A stretch of DNA of 64,000 bases. It comes from CAYLUN01 sp964386865 (GTDB taxonomy: Bacteria; Verrucomicrobiota; Kiritimatiellia; RFP12; UBA1067). Location of the stretch: the NCBI GenBank assembly GCA_964386865.1, contig CAYLUN010000019.1:20015-84014 (forward strand), read 5' to 3'. Below, piece by piece: positions 44,801 to 52,596 of the stretch; position 1 is the stretch's first letter; each line of letters begins with the position of its first letter. The notes beneath the pieces are model-generated. The model searched no databases. It was not told the DNA's origin and saw nothing but the letters and a program-made list of their open reading frames with translations. The translations under genes and the position numbers were made by a program.

Positions 44801-45329
44801 CCGCCTCCTCGTCGAGCGCCGGATCCTGCGGCAGGGAGGCCTTGCGGAAGCGCCCTGCGCGGTCCGTCTGCAAAAGGAGGCCGCCGCCGTATTGCTCGAG
44901 CATGTTGTGGAGCACGTCGCTGGACTGCTGGGCGCTGTCGTTCCAGGGCAGGGCGTTCAGATGGACGCCGATGGGAAGGTCGTTGGTGCGCGCCCAGTCG
45001 AGGCTCGACTGGAGCCTGAAGACCGAGGGCAGGTAGTCGTAGTAGCCGCCGCCGGCCGCCATCAGGGCGGCGTCCGTCGCCGCGAAGCCGACCTTGATGT
45101 TGCGCGGCATCACGCCGTCCGTGAGGCTGAGCATCGACTGCCGGTAGTCGGCGGCGTTGGCGGTTCCGACGCCGATGGTGCTGATGTGGAACGTGCGCCA
45201 GTAGGGCGCGTCGAGCGGATCCGGCAACGCGCGGCCGTTGCGGGCAAGCGCGGCCGCGACCAGACACACGGCAAGGTGTCGCCTGAGCGCGACGCGAGTC
45301 TGGAACCGGCTGGACGGCGGGGTCGTCAT
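41841..45329 (-). CDS. Large secreted GH42-like protein with beta-sandwich and Ig modules
   Basis: 1162 residues from the ATG at 45329, next to a signal peptide (RRHLAVCLVAAALARNGRA); ATGs at 45344 and 45368 are alternatives. Residues ~40-480 look like a clan GH-A barrel related to GH42: TLSSEFGMN with candidate acid/base E230, then an aromatic/FRDWL region (QEFRDWLCGAGLYAGLAQYATLADFNAAF). This is weak but recurring resemblance, not proof of activity. Then two jelly-roll-like modules (residues ~480-990) with the repeated WSGxxxxxRLDP motif, a cadherin/Ig-like module (RPPAWPALGASSNRSVIAGQ...), and a C-terminal domain ending FYRVLLGP, shared with the GH16 protein. It stands alone on the minus strand. 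Probable role: extracellular glycan processing. Confidence 0.72.
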   Translation of the reverse strand: MTTPPSSRFQTRVALRRHLAVCLVAAALARNGRALPDPLDAPYWRTFHISTIGVGTANAADYRQSMLSLTDGVMPRNIKVGFAATDAALMAAGGGYYDYLPSVFRLQSSLDWARTNDLPIGVHLNALPWNDSAQQSSDVLHNMLEQYGGGLLLQTDRAGRFRKASLPQDPALDEEAGTFSPYLEMQLTLSPYAPLVQDYLLRNTRLAARHFAWLREQAPDLVAFCTLSSEFGMNVAANSDYCDYSPWSRQEFRDWLCGAGLYAGLAQYATLADFNAAFAGAAGFPWAGWAAVAPPTNALWNSTASGLWWQKWHEFRVAQVRNIEQNQMRAAREAGWNPDRLFGHQIPGNPASTTDTLNTKHASPWTTTFVQQGGNGITTYGASAASASLFSAVSANDKSWGICEYNPLSTNVAANLGALNAVWNAKAHLLCPYNWVQDGYAIKDSAFLTALQQFVASHRDDAFTGLAAHEAAPASRDLLWSMSGADDVESLSGLAGASFTNGSLCATVADAAPALALALDESRHTLASDAYGSVSLRLFLSHAPSAPAALEWADASNATASVSFAVQQGWNLCRVNLAGHPAWRERRIRSLTLRPPGDAGAALRLDWLQMEALPCWHFDDAAEAYGVSNFSGWAVTNGQFSGASGADGYVYLATDTRSISAHADRAFIDADTYKKARVRLTSSAAAHGQLYWWKGTETPYAVTFPVAAGTRTYEVDLSGNANWSGAVTRFRLDPVNVSGVTCAVDYVSLAPARLPPRAPLYETIANSPNPVFIWEPATEPNQEEAATYDFQLATDFEFSNVVFSTASQRAPHVTYIGPELDGQHWWRARACGGGSASPWLVPMPLFARVWNGDTTNDFTSLHGLAGAVSTSGVWSALTDYDPYFSLNTGNSGVGAGVNADLYKVLQVRLRVSHPSAPSSAQFFFFPKAGGTHSVTFTVPPDGQWYERTVDLSSNANWSGYMSSVRLDPTSASNALVSVDWVRLLPGGDYAANRPPAWPALGASSNRSVIAGQTLTITNAATDPNGASQTLRYSLLNPPAGASLDASSGVLSWRPTLAQAPQTHPLVWVAADSGTPSLSATQTLWVAVGQPAQPVITAVGLGNGQLSLSVTGDGGPDYTVLASTNLLDWTPLWITNPPSRPFTVSDPSATNFTRRFYRVLLGP

Positions 45330-45411
45330 GCAGGGGAGTATCATGCCGCTTCGCGCCACGAAGCGCAAGCGGGAAGGGCGGCTCGCCGACGGGGGGGGCG
45401 CGCGAATCGGA

Positions 45412-45439
45412 TTGTCAATTTCGGGCCAGCGTCTATACT
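45412..45439 (+). promoter_or_regulatory. Putative sigma70-type promoter for the propeller gene at 45488
   Basis: TTGTCA (45412-45417), a 16-base spacer, then TATACT (45434-45439), about 48 bases before the start codon. One of the best consensus matches in the window. Confidence 0.6.
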
Positions 45440-45487
45440 CATAGGCTCATGGATGGCGAACGTTGTCAACGAGAGAGAGGGAGCGGA

Positions 45488-46462
45488 ATGAGCGACACAG
45501 GCAAACGAGGGGTGAGCGTGCGGGTTTCGAAGGTCGGGGGCGCGGCGCTAGCGGTGGTGTGCGCCGCCGTGCTGGCGCGAGGCGAGGAGATCAAGCACCG
45601 GTTCATTGTGAGCGACTTCATGCACAGTTCGCTGCACTACGTGGATCAGACGGACGCGTCGAAGAACTGGACGCTCAAGCTGCCGGAGATCGCCTTCGAC
45701 CTTCAGCTGGTGGGAGGCAACCGCCTGCTGTGCAACCGCTCCAAGGGCTACGACGTCTACGACCTGGCGACGCTCGAGACGGCTGAGTCGTTTAAGTCGG
45801 ACGCGGTCAAGGATACGGTGCGGTCCGTGCGGCGTCTGGCGGACGGGCGGACGTTTCTGGGGACGCAGGGCGGGACGGTCTATGAGTTCGACGCGCAGAA
45901 GAACCTGGCGGCGACCTACGAGATGCCCAAGGCGGCCAAGTACGTGCGGCTGATGCGGTTCACCCCGAAGGGAACGCTGCTGCTGGCCGCCGAGGATGGG
46001 GCGTACGAGGTGACGCTCGAGAAGGGCCTGGAGGCGGAAAAGAGGCTCGTCCGGAAGTTCGCGCTGCCGCGGCCGCGCAACGCGTACATGGCGCTGTACG
46101 CGCCGGACGGCAAGCTGGTGCTCTCGGGCGGCTATTCGAAGGGTCTTTACATGTTTGACGGCGAGGGCAAGCTGCTGAAGGACACGGTGCTGCAGCAGCC
46201 CGAGGGGCTGAACAACTACTTCTACGCCGGATTCCAGATCCTGAAGAACGGCAACCTCGTGATGGCCAACTGGACCGGGCATAGCGAGAAGGATTTCAAG
46301 CCCGGGTGGAAAGCGGTCGAACTGGACGCGGAGCACAAGGTCGTGTGGACGTGGAACGAAAGTTACGGCGGCACGGTGAATCAGCTTCTCGTGCTGGACG
46401 GGCTGGACACCTCCGTGCTGCAGGATGACGCGTCCGGCGTGCTTGGCCCGTCTGGCCGCTAA
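45488..46462 (+). CDS. Secreted beta-propeller protein of unknown function
   Basis: 324 residues from the ATG at 45488, with AGGGAG five bases upstream. The N-terminal signal segment (VSKVGGAALAVVCAAVLARGEE) is followed by repeated propeller-like blades: HRFIVSDFMHSSLHYVD, RLLCNRSKGYDVYDLAT, RTFLGTQGGTVYEFDAQ, TLLLAAEDGAYEVTL, KLVLSGGYSKGLYMFDGEG, GNLVMANWTGHSEKD. There is no CxxCH haem motif. Comparable proteins are annotated as quinoprotein/WD40-like, but no PQQ ligand motif is evident. The tail DGLDTSVLQDDASGVLGPSGR lacks the adhesin-type ending. Function unknown; probably periplasmic. Confidence 0.75.
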   Translation: MSDTGKRGVSVRVSKVGGAALAVVCAAVLARGEEIKHRFIVSDFMHSSLHYVDQTDASKNWTLKLPEIAFDLQLVGGNRLLCNRSKGYDVYDLATLETAESFKSDAVKDTVRSVRRLADGRTFLGTQGGTVYEFDAQKNLAATYEMPKAAKYVRLMRFTPKGTLLLAAEDGAYEVTLEKGLEAEKRLVRKFALPRPRNAYMALYAPDGKLVLSGGYSKGLYMFDGEGKLLKDTVLQQPEGLNNYFYAGFQILKNGNLVMANWTGHSEKDFKPGWKAVELDAEHKVVWTWNESYGGTVNQLLVLDGLDTSVLQDDASGVLGPSGR

Positions 46463-46489
46463 ACGGTTGCGCTCAAGCCCAGTTTTGAA

Positions 46490-46518
46490 TTGTGTCTACC
46501 GCGGCGGAAGAGTACACT
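46490..46518 (+). promoter_or_regulatory. Putative promoter of the gatCAB operon
   Basis: TTGTGT (46490-46495), a 17-base spacer, then TACACT (46513-46518), about 50 bases before gatC. Confidence 0.4.
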
Positions 46519-46567
46519 TATCTGTCTTTCTAGTAGAAGGTTTTGACCGCTGGATGAGGAGCACTGG

Positions 46568-46858
46568 GTGAGCCACACGATCGATGTCGCGTACGTTGCC
46601 GAACTGGCGCGTCTGGAGCTGACGCCGGACGAGCGGAGGCTGTTTCAGCAGCAGTTGGAGAGCATCGTCCACTACGTGGAGAAGATCGGCGAGCTGGACG
46701 TGTCCGGCATCGAGCCGACGCTGCACGGACAGGCGCTTGCGAACGTGTTCCGCGAGGATGTGGTCGTGCCTTCTGCTAACCGTGACCGCATGCTTGCGAA
46801 CGCCCCTGAACGGAACGGATTCGAGTACCGGCTTCCGAAGATCGTCGAGGACGCGTGA
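46568..46858 (+). CDS. gatC: Aspartyl/glutamyl-tRNA(Asn/Gln) amidotransferase subunit C
   Basis: 96 residues from a GTG start, with GAGGAG upstream. The GatC pattern is clear: IDVAYVAELARLELTPDERRLFQQQLESIVHYVEKIGELDVSGIEPTLH and the C-terminal ANVFREDVV...NAPERNGFEYRLPKIVE. GatC is the small chaperone-like subunit that wraps GatA and GatB in the GatCAB complex, which amidates misacylated Glu-tRNA(Gln) or Asp-tRNA(Asn). It is first in a gatC-gatA-gatB operon, 56 bases before gatA. Confidence 0.95.
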   Translation: MSHTIDVAYVAELARLELTPDERRLFQQQLESIVHYVEKIGELDVSGIEPTLHGQALANVFREDVVVPSANRDRMLANAPERNGFEYRLPKIVEDA

Positions 46859-46914
46859 CGCGTAAGTAGAAGAGCGGCAACGAGAAGCAGGTGTCATAAG
46901 TTGATGTAACGGCT

Positions 46915-48351
46915 ATGGATGTATCTTCACTTACGATTTGTCAGGCGGCGGAGGGGCTGAGCTCAAAAGCGTTCTCTTCGGTCGAGCTGACGCGTACGCT
47001 GCTGGATGAGATTGGTCGGCGGGACGGGGCGCTCAAGGCGTACCTCAGCGTGGACGCCGAGGGCGCTCTCAGGCAGGCGGAGGCCGCTGACGCGGCGCGG
47101 GCTGCGGGACAACGGGGCGATCTGTTGGGCGTGCCCGTCGCGATCAAGGATCTGATCAACGTCGACGGGCAGCGCTGCACCTGCGCCTCCAAAATACTGG
47201 CCGGGTATACGTCCCCGTATGACGCGACCGTATCGGCCCGGCTCAGACAGGCCGGGGCTGTGTTTGCGGGCCGCACCAACATGGACGAGTTCGCGATGGG
47301 CTCCTCGACCGAGGGCTCGGCCTACCAGGTGACGCGCAACCCGCACGATTTGGACCGGGTGCCGGGCGGGTCGAGCGGCGGGTCGGCGGCGGCGGTGGCC
47401 GGCGGCGAGGCGGTTGCGGCGCTGGGCACGGACACGGGCGGGTCGATCCGCCAGCCGGCGGCTTTCTGCGGGTGCGTGGGCCTCAAGCCGTCCTACGGGC
47501 GCGTGTCGCGCTACGGCGTGACGGCGTACGCGTCGTCGCTCGACCAGGTCGGCCCGATGACCAAGACCGTGGAGGACGCCGCCGTGCTGCTGCAGTCGCT
47601 GGCGGGGCGCGACCCGCACGACGGCACGACGCTCGATGTGCCGGTGCCCGACTACCGGGCGGCGCTGCGGGGCGGGCTGAAGGGGCTTCGCATTGGGCTT
47701 CCCAAGGAGTATTACGTCGACGGCACGGACCACGAAGTCATGGCGTGCGTGCGTCGCGCGGTAGACGGGTGCGCGGCGGCGGGCGCGGAGATCGTGGAGG
47801 TGAGCCTGCCGCACACCGAGTACGCGATCGCGGTCTACTACATCGTGGCGACGGCTGAGGCGTCGGCGAACCTGGCCCGCTTCGACGGCGTGCGCTACGG
47901 GCACCGGACGGCCCGGGCCGAGTCGGTTTTCGACCTCTATGCCAAGAGCCGGGCGGAGGGCTTCGGAACCGAGGTCAAGCGCCGCATCATCTTAGGGACC
48001 TATGTGCTGAGCAGCGGGTACTACGACGCCTACTACGGCCGCGCGCAGAAGGTGCGCACGCTGATCCGCCGCGACTACGCCGACGCGTTCAAGGCGTGCG
48101 ACGTGCTGCTGACGCCGGTGGCGCCGACGGCCGCCTACCGCATCGGCGAGGCGTGCGACGACCCGCTCAAGATGTATCTGGGCGACATTTTCACGGTGCC
48201 GGCGAACCTGGCCGGCCTGTGCGGCCTCTCGGTGCCCTGCGGCCAGACGGCGGCGGGGCTGCCCGTGGGCCTGCAGGTGCTGGGGCCCGCGTTCGGCGAA
48301 GGCGCGGTTTTGCGTGCGGCGCACGCGTACGAGCGGGAGGTGCGTGCGTGA
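46915..48351 (+). CDS. gatA: Aspartyl/glutamyl-tRNA(Asn/Gln) amidotransferase subunit A
   Basis: 478 residues. The amidase-signature catalytic triad is visible: K78 (VAIKDLINV), cis-serine S153 (PGGSSGGSAAA) and nucleophile S177 (GTDTGGSIRQP). The following FCGCVGLKPSYGRVSRYG is strongly conserved. GatA hydrolyses glutamine to supply ammonia that is channelled to GatB. Its stop codon overlaps the GTG start of gatB. Length and order are normal for bacterial GatA. Confidence 0.97.
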   Translation: MDVSSLTICQAAEGLSSKAFSSVELTRTLLDEIGRRDGALKAYLSVDAEGALRQAEAADAARAAGQRGDLLGVPVAIKDLINVDGQRCTCASKILAGYTSPYDATVSARLRQAGAVFAGRTNMDEFAMGSSTEGSAYQVTRNPHDLDRVPGGSSGGSAAAVAGGEAVAALGTDTGGSIRQPAAFCGCVGLKPSYGRVSRYGVTAYASSLDQVGPMTKTVEDAAVLLQSLAGRDPHDGTTLDVPVPDYRAALRGGLKGLRIGLPKEYYVDGTDHEVMACVRRAVDGCAAAGAEIVEVSLPHTEYAIAVYYIVATAEASANLARFDGVRYGHRTARAESVFDLYAKSRAEGFGTEVKRRIILGTYVLSSGYYDAYYGRAQKVRTLIRRDYADAFKACDVLLTPVAPTAAYRIGEACDDPLKMYLGDIFTVPANLAGLCGLSVPCGQTAAGLPVGLQVLGPAFGEGAVLRAAHAYEREVRA

Positions 48352-49799
48352 GCAAGTACCTGATCACGATCGGTCTGGAGACGCACGTCCAGCTCAAGAC
48401 GGCGACCAAGATGTTCTGCGGGTGCAGCCTGCGGTTTGGGGCGGAGCCGAACACGAACGTGTGCCCCGTGTGCCTCGGGTACCCGGGCGCGCTGCCCGTG
48501 ATGAACCGCGAGGCGATCAAGCTGACGGTGGTGTCCGGCCTGATGCTGGGGTGCGAGATCAGCCGCCACAGCACCTTCGACCGCAAGAACTACTTCTACC
48601 CGGACATGTCGAAGGACTACCAGATTTCGCAGAACGGGCGGCCGCTCTGCCTCGGCGGGAGCGTCACGATCCCGACGCCCGGCGGGGCGAAGCGCGTCCG
48701 GATCAACCACATCCACCTGGAGGAGGACGCGGCCAAGATCAACCACTACGCGCGGTTCAGCGGGGTGGACTTCAACCGCTGCGGCACGCCGCTCATGGAG
48801 ATCGTCTCCGAGCCGGACCTGTCCTCCAAGGACGAGGCGCTCGCATACCTGCAGGCGCTGAAGCAGATCCTGCTGTACGCGGGCGTGAGCGACTGCAACC
48901 TGGAAGAGGGCAACATGCGCTCGGACGTGAACATCAGCGTGCGTCCCGAGGGGCAGGAGAAGCTCGGCACGAAGGTGGAAATCAAGAACATGAACACCTT
49001 CAAGGGCATCTGCGCGGCGCTGGAGTACGAGGTCGCCCGCCAGCTGGCCACGGTGTCGCGCGGGGGCGTGCTCGTCCAAGAGACGCGCCGGTGGGATCCT
49101 GACCTGGGCGAGACGCAGCCCATGCGCAGCAAGGAAAACGCGCACGACTACCGGTATTTCCCGGAGCCCGACCTGGTGCCGGTGGCGCTGAGCGAGGAGC
49201 TGGTCGGCGAGTGGCGGGCGTCGCTTCCTGAGCAGCCGGCGGCGCGCCGGGAGCGGATGGTGGCGGAGTACGGCATCCCCGAATATGACGCGGGCGTGCT
49301 GGCGGACGCCAAGGAGAACGCGGACTTCTTTGAGGCGGCCGCGCGGCTCTGCGGCCAGGGCAAGGCCGTGTCGAACTGGTTCATGACCGAGCTCATGCGC
49401 CTGCTCTCCGAGACGGGCAAGACGGTCTCGGACTGCGCGCTGACGCCCGCGGCGCTTGCCGAGCTGGTGTCGCTGGTGGACAGGCGGGTGATCAACGGGC
49501 CGACCGCCAAGGAACTGCTGCCCGAGCTGTTCCGTCAGGGCGGCATGCCGGGCGCGCTGGTGGCGGCGCGCGGGCTCGGCCAGGTGAGCGACACGGGGGC
49601 GCTGGAGGCGCTCGTCGCGCAGGCGCTGGCGGAGAACCCCCGGTCCGTGGCGGACTACCAGGCGGGCAAGAAGGCGGCGGCCGGTTTTCTCGTGGGCCAG
49701 GCGATGAAGCTGAGCAAAGGCAAGGCCGACCCTCAGATGGTCGGCCGGCTGGTGGCGGAGAAGCTGTCCGAGCCGGCTGCGGCGCGGAGCGAACGCTGA
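48348..49799 (+). CDS. gatB: Aspartyl/glutamyl-tRNA(Asn/Gln) amidotransferase subunit B
   Basis: 483 residues from the GTG at 48348, which overlaps the gatA stop and has GGGAGG seven bases upstream. The N-terminal ITIGLETHVQLKT, the cysteine-rich zinc-binding region (FCGCS...NVCPVCLGYPG), YPDMSKDYQISQ, NLEEGNMRSDVNISV, NMNTFKG and DYRYFPEPDL are all typical GatB kinase-domain motifs. The C-terminal helical/YqeY-like tail (GPTAKELLPELF...) contacts tRNA. It phosphorylates the tRNA-bound Glu or Asp and transfers ammonia to it. The complete complex implies indirect Gln- and/or Asn-tRNA formation in this organism. Confidence 0.97.
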   Translation: MSKYLITIGLETHVQLKTATKMFCGCSLRFGAEPNTNVCPVCLGYPGALPVMNREAIKLTVVSGLMLGCEISRHSTFDRKNYFYPDMSKDYQISQNGRPLCLGGSVTIPTPGGAKRVRINHIHLEEDAAKINHYARFSGVDFNRCGTPLMEIVSEPDLSSKDEALAYLQALKQILLYAGVSDCNLEEGNMRSDVNISVRPEGQEKLGTKVEIKNMNTFKGICAALEYEVARQLATVSRGGVLVQETRRWDPDLGETQPMRSKENAHDYRYFPEPDLVPVALSEELVGEWRASLPEQPAARRERMVAEYGIPEYDAGVLADAKENADFFEAAARLCGQGKAVSNWFMTELMRLLSETGKTVSDCALTPAALAELVSLVDRRVINGPTAKELLPELFRQGGMPGALVAARGLGQVSDTGALEALVAQALAENPRSVADYQAGKKAAAGFLVGQAMKLSKGKADPQMVGRLVAEKLSEPAAARSER

Positions 49800-49816
49800 T
49801 TTAGAGGAGAAAGACT

Positions 49817-51508
49817 GTGACTTCAAACGATGATTATGTCTTGCAGCTCTTGCTTGAACAAGGCCTTGTGTCGTCCGATCAGACCGACGCCGTGAAGAAC
49901 TCGATCAAGCAAGAGGGCGAGACCACGCTGGACATTCTGATTCAGACTGGCGCGCTCACGGAGGACGAGGTCCTGTCCATGATCGCCGGGCAGTTCGGCA
50001 TGGAGTACGTGCACGTCAACGCGGACGCCATCGACGCGGCGGTTAAGGACGTTATCCCGCGCGACGTGGCCCGCAAGTACGGCGTCGTGCCGGTGCTTGC
50101 GTCCGGGCACTCGGTGACGGTCGCGCTGAGCGACCCGATGGGCTACGACACGGTCGACAGCTTGCGCTATGTGCTCAAAATGAACGTGGACGCCGTGGTG
50201 GCCCCCCGCGCGGAAGTCAAGGCGGCGATCGACAAGCTTTATCCGGAGGAGTTCGAGGCGCGCTTCGGTTCGGACGACAGCGCGGTCGATGTGGAGGAGA
50301 AGCTCCACGACGACGGCACGTCCGACGCCTCCGACGCCGACGCGCCTGTGATCCGCCTGGTGAGCATGATCATCATGGAGGCGTGCAAGATGCACGCGTC
50401 CGATATTCACATGGAGCCGATGGAGCGGCACCTCCGGGTGCGCTACCGCATCGACGGCGTGCTGCGCCAGATGGACAGCCCGCCCAAGCGCCTGCAGGCG
50501 GCCATTCTGAGCCGCGTGAAGATCATGTCGAACATGAAGATCTCCGAGAAGCGCATCCCGCAGGACGGGCGCATCCAGGTGAAGGTGCAGGGCCGCGACC
50601 TCGACCTCCGCGTGTCGTCGGTGCCGACGAACCACGGCGAGAGCATCGTCATGCGTATTCTGGACAAGACTAACCTGTCGCTCGGCCTGCCGCAGCTCGG
50701 GTTCCTCTCCGACGACCAGAACAAGTTCGAGCGCCTGATCGGGCTTCCCGACGGCGTGCTGCTGGTGACCGGCCCGACCGGCTCCGGCAAGACGACGACG
50801 CTGTACGCCTGTCTGGGCCAGATCAACTTGCCGGACCGCAAGATCATCACGGTGGAGGATCCGGTCGAATACCAGATGTCGGGCATCAACCAAGTGCAGG
50901 TCAACCGGGATGTCGGCCTCGACTTCTCCTCCGCGCTCCGCTCGATCCTGCGCCAGGCGCCGAACATCGTGATGATCGGCGAAATTCGCGACCACGAGAC
51001 GGCCGACATCGCGATGGAGGCGGCGCTGACGGGCCACCTGGTTTTCAGCACGCTGCACACGAACGACGCGCCCAGCGCGGTCACGCGCCTGCTGGACATC
51101 GGCGTGAAGCCCTTCCTCGTGGCCTCGGCGCTGCGCGCGGCGATGGCCCAGCGCCTGGTGCGCGCGATCTGCAACAATTGCCGCGCGGAGTACGTGCCGA
51201 CGGACCGCGAGATCAGGATGCTGGGCGTGATCGGCAAGGCCGTTGTGGGAACGGCCATGTTCAAGGGCAAGGGCTGCCCGGCCTGCAGCCAGGCGGGCTA
51301 CAAAGGGCGCAAGGGCATTTTCGAGATCTTTCAGATCGACGACGCGATCCAGCGGCTGATCTTCGACCGGTCGCCTGCGACGGTGCTGCGGGCGCGCGCT
51401 CGCGAGATGGGCATGCGCACGCTGCGCGAGGACGGTATGCTGAAGGTGGCGTCAGGCATGACTTCGCTTGAAGAGGTGCTGCGGGCAACCATGGGAGATG
51501 CAGACTAA
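49817..51508 (+). CDS. Type IV pilus assembly / type II secretion ATPase, PilB/GspE family (first copy)
   Basis: 563 residues from a GTG start, with AGAGGAGA upstream. N-terminal MshEN/GspE-N domain (residues ~1-150). The RecA-like ATPase core has Walker A GPTGSGKTT with K325, the Asp box (TVEDPVEYQM), Walker B MIGEIRDHET, His box TLHTNDAPSAVTR and a tetracysteine zinc site (CNNC...CPAC). PilB/GspE hexamers power polymerisation of pilin or pseudopilin at the inner membrane. It directly precedes pilT (1-nt overlap) and a second PilB/GspE gene. No pilin, pilC or pilD gene is in the window, so pilus versus secretion role cannot be fixed. Confidence 0.93.
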   Translation: MTSNDDYVLQLLLEQGLVSSDQTDAVKNSIKQEGETTLDILIQTGALTEDEVLSMIAGQFGMEYVHVNADAIDAAVKDVIPRDVARKYGVVPVLASGHSVTVALSDPMGYDTVDSLRYVLKMNVDAVVAPRAEVKAAIDKLYPEEFEARFGSDDSAVDVEEKLHDDGTSDASDADAPVIRLVSMIIMEACKMHASDIHMEPMERHLRVRYRIDGVLRQMDSPPKRLQAAILSRVKIMSNMKISEKRIPQDGRIQVKVQGRDLDLRVSSVPTNHGESIVMRILDKTNLSLGLPQLGFLSDDQNKFERLIGLPDGVLLVTGPTGSGKTTTLYACLGQINLPDRKIITVEDPVEYQMSGINQVQVNRDVGLDFSSALRSILRQAPNIVMIGEIRDHETADIAMEAALTGHLVFSTLHTNDAPSAVTRLLDIGVKPFLVASALRAAMAQRLVRAICNNCRAEYVPTDREIRMLGVIGKAVVGTAMFKGKGCPACSQAGYKGRKGIFEIFQIDDAIQRLIFDRSPATVLRARAREMGMRTLREDGMLKVASGMTSLEEVLRATMGDAD

Positions 51509-52593
51509 TGAGTACCGAAATGAATATGACCGAGCTGTTGCAGGCGACGGTGGACGAGGGCTCCTCCGACCTTCACATCCGCGTCGGCGTGCCGCCGATG
51601 CTGCGCATTCACGGCTCTCTGACGCCGCTCGACAGCCCGGTGCTCCGCCCGGCGGACACGGAGATGCTGGCGCGTGCGATCACGGCCGAAGACAAGATGC
51701 AAGAGATCGAGCGGTGCGGCGGCGCCGACTTCGCTTTGCCGTTCGGCGACCTCGCCCGCTTCCGCGTCAGCGTGTTTAAGGAGCGCGGGAACTTCGGCAT
51801 CGTGCTGCGCCAGATCCCCAACAAGCTGCTGTCGCTGGAGCAGATCGGCCTTCCAGAGCAGGTGAAGGAGATGCTGTTCAAGCCGCGCGGCCTGATTCTG
51901 GTGACGGGGCCCACCGGCTCCGGCAAGACGACCACGCTGGCGAGCATGATCGACATCATCAACAAGGAGCGGGACGTCCACATCATCACGGTGGAAGACC
52001 CGATCGAGTACTACCACCCGCACCGCAAGTCGATCGTGACGCAGCGCGAGATCGGCCACGATGTCCCGACGTTCGCCGAGGCCATCCGCCGCGCGCTGCG
52101 GCAGGACCCCGACGTGATTCTGGTGGGCGAAATGCGCGACCTGGAAACGATGCAGGCGGCGATCACGGCGGCCGAAACCGGGCATCTGGTTTTCGCCACG
52201 CTGCACACGACGGGCGCGTCTGCGACCGTCGACCGCATCGTCGACGCCTTTCCGACCGACCAGCAGGAGCAGGTGCGCACCCAGCTGTCCGTGGGGCTGG
52301 TGGCCGTGATCTCGCAGCTGCTGCTGCCCCGCGTGGACAAGCCCGGCCGGGTGGCGGCTTTCGAAATCATGATCTCCACGCCGTCCATCCGCTCGCGCAT
52401 CCGCGACAACAAGACGTTCCAGATCGCCTCGGACATTCAGACGGGCGCGAAGTACGGCATGATTTCGCTCGACTCCCACCTGATGGAGCTGTATCTCAAC
52501 GGAATGATTTCTTACGACGACCTGGTGACCAAGTCGCAGGACCCCGACACGTTGGTCCAGAAGCTCAAGGACGAGCTTCAGTCAAGGAGGTAG
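51508..52593 (+). CDS. pilT: Twitching motility / pilus retraction ATPase PilT
   Basis: 361 residues; its ATG shares one base with the stop of the upstream gene. The PilT profile is clear: short N-terminal domain (LLQATVDEGSSDLHIRVGVPP), Walker A GPTGSGKTT with K140, AIRRALRQDPDVILVGEMRDLET, TLHTTGASATVDRIVDAFP, LLLPRVDKPGRVAAFEIM and the LDSHLMELYLNGMI end. It lacks the zinc-finger insertion of PilB, as expected. It depolymerises type IV pili for retraction and twitching, or modulates a related system. Confidence 0.94.
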   Translation: MSTEMNMTELLQATVDEGSSDLHIRVGVPPMLRIHGSLTPLDSPVLRPADTEMLARAITAEDKMQEIERCGGADFALPFGDLARFRVSVFKERGNFGIVLRQIPNKLLSLEQIGLPEQVKEMLFKPRGLILVTGPTGSGKTTTLASMIDIINKERDVHIITVEDPIEYYHPHRKSIVTQREIGHDVPTFAEAIRRALRQDPDVILVGEMRDLETMQAAITAAETGHLVFATLHTTGASATVDRIVDAFPTDQQEQVRTQLSVGLVAVISQLLLPRVDKPGRVAAFEIMISTPSIRSRIRDNKTFQIASDIQTGAKYGMISLDSHLMELYLNGMISYDDLVTKSQDPDTLVQKLKDELQSRR

Positions 52594-52596
52594 AGA

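Noticed and set aside
46485..46518. TTGAAT with TACACT as the gatC promoter
   Set aside because: The spacer would be 22 bases; TTGTGT at 46490 gives the usual 17.
48135..49826. 563-codon open frame on the minus strand
   Set aside because: Antisense of gatA/gatB, whose plus-strand motifs are conclusive.
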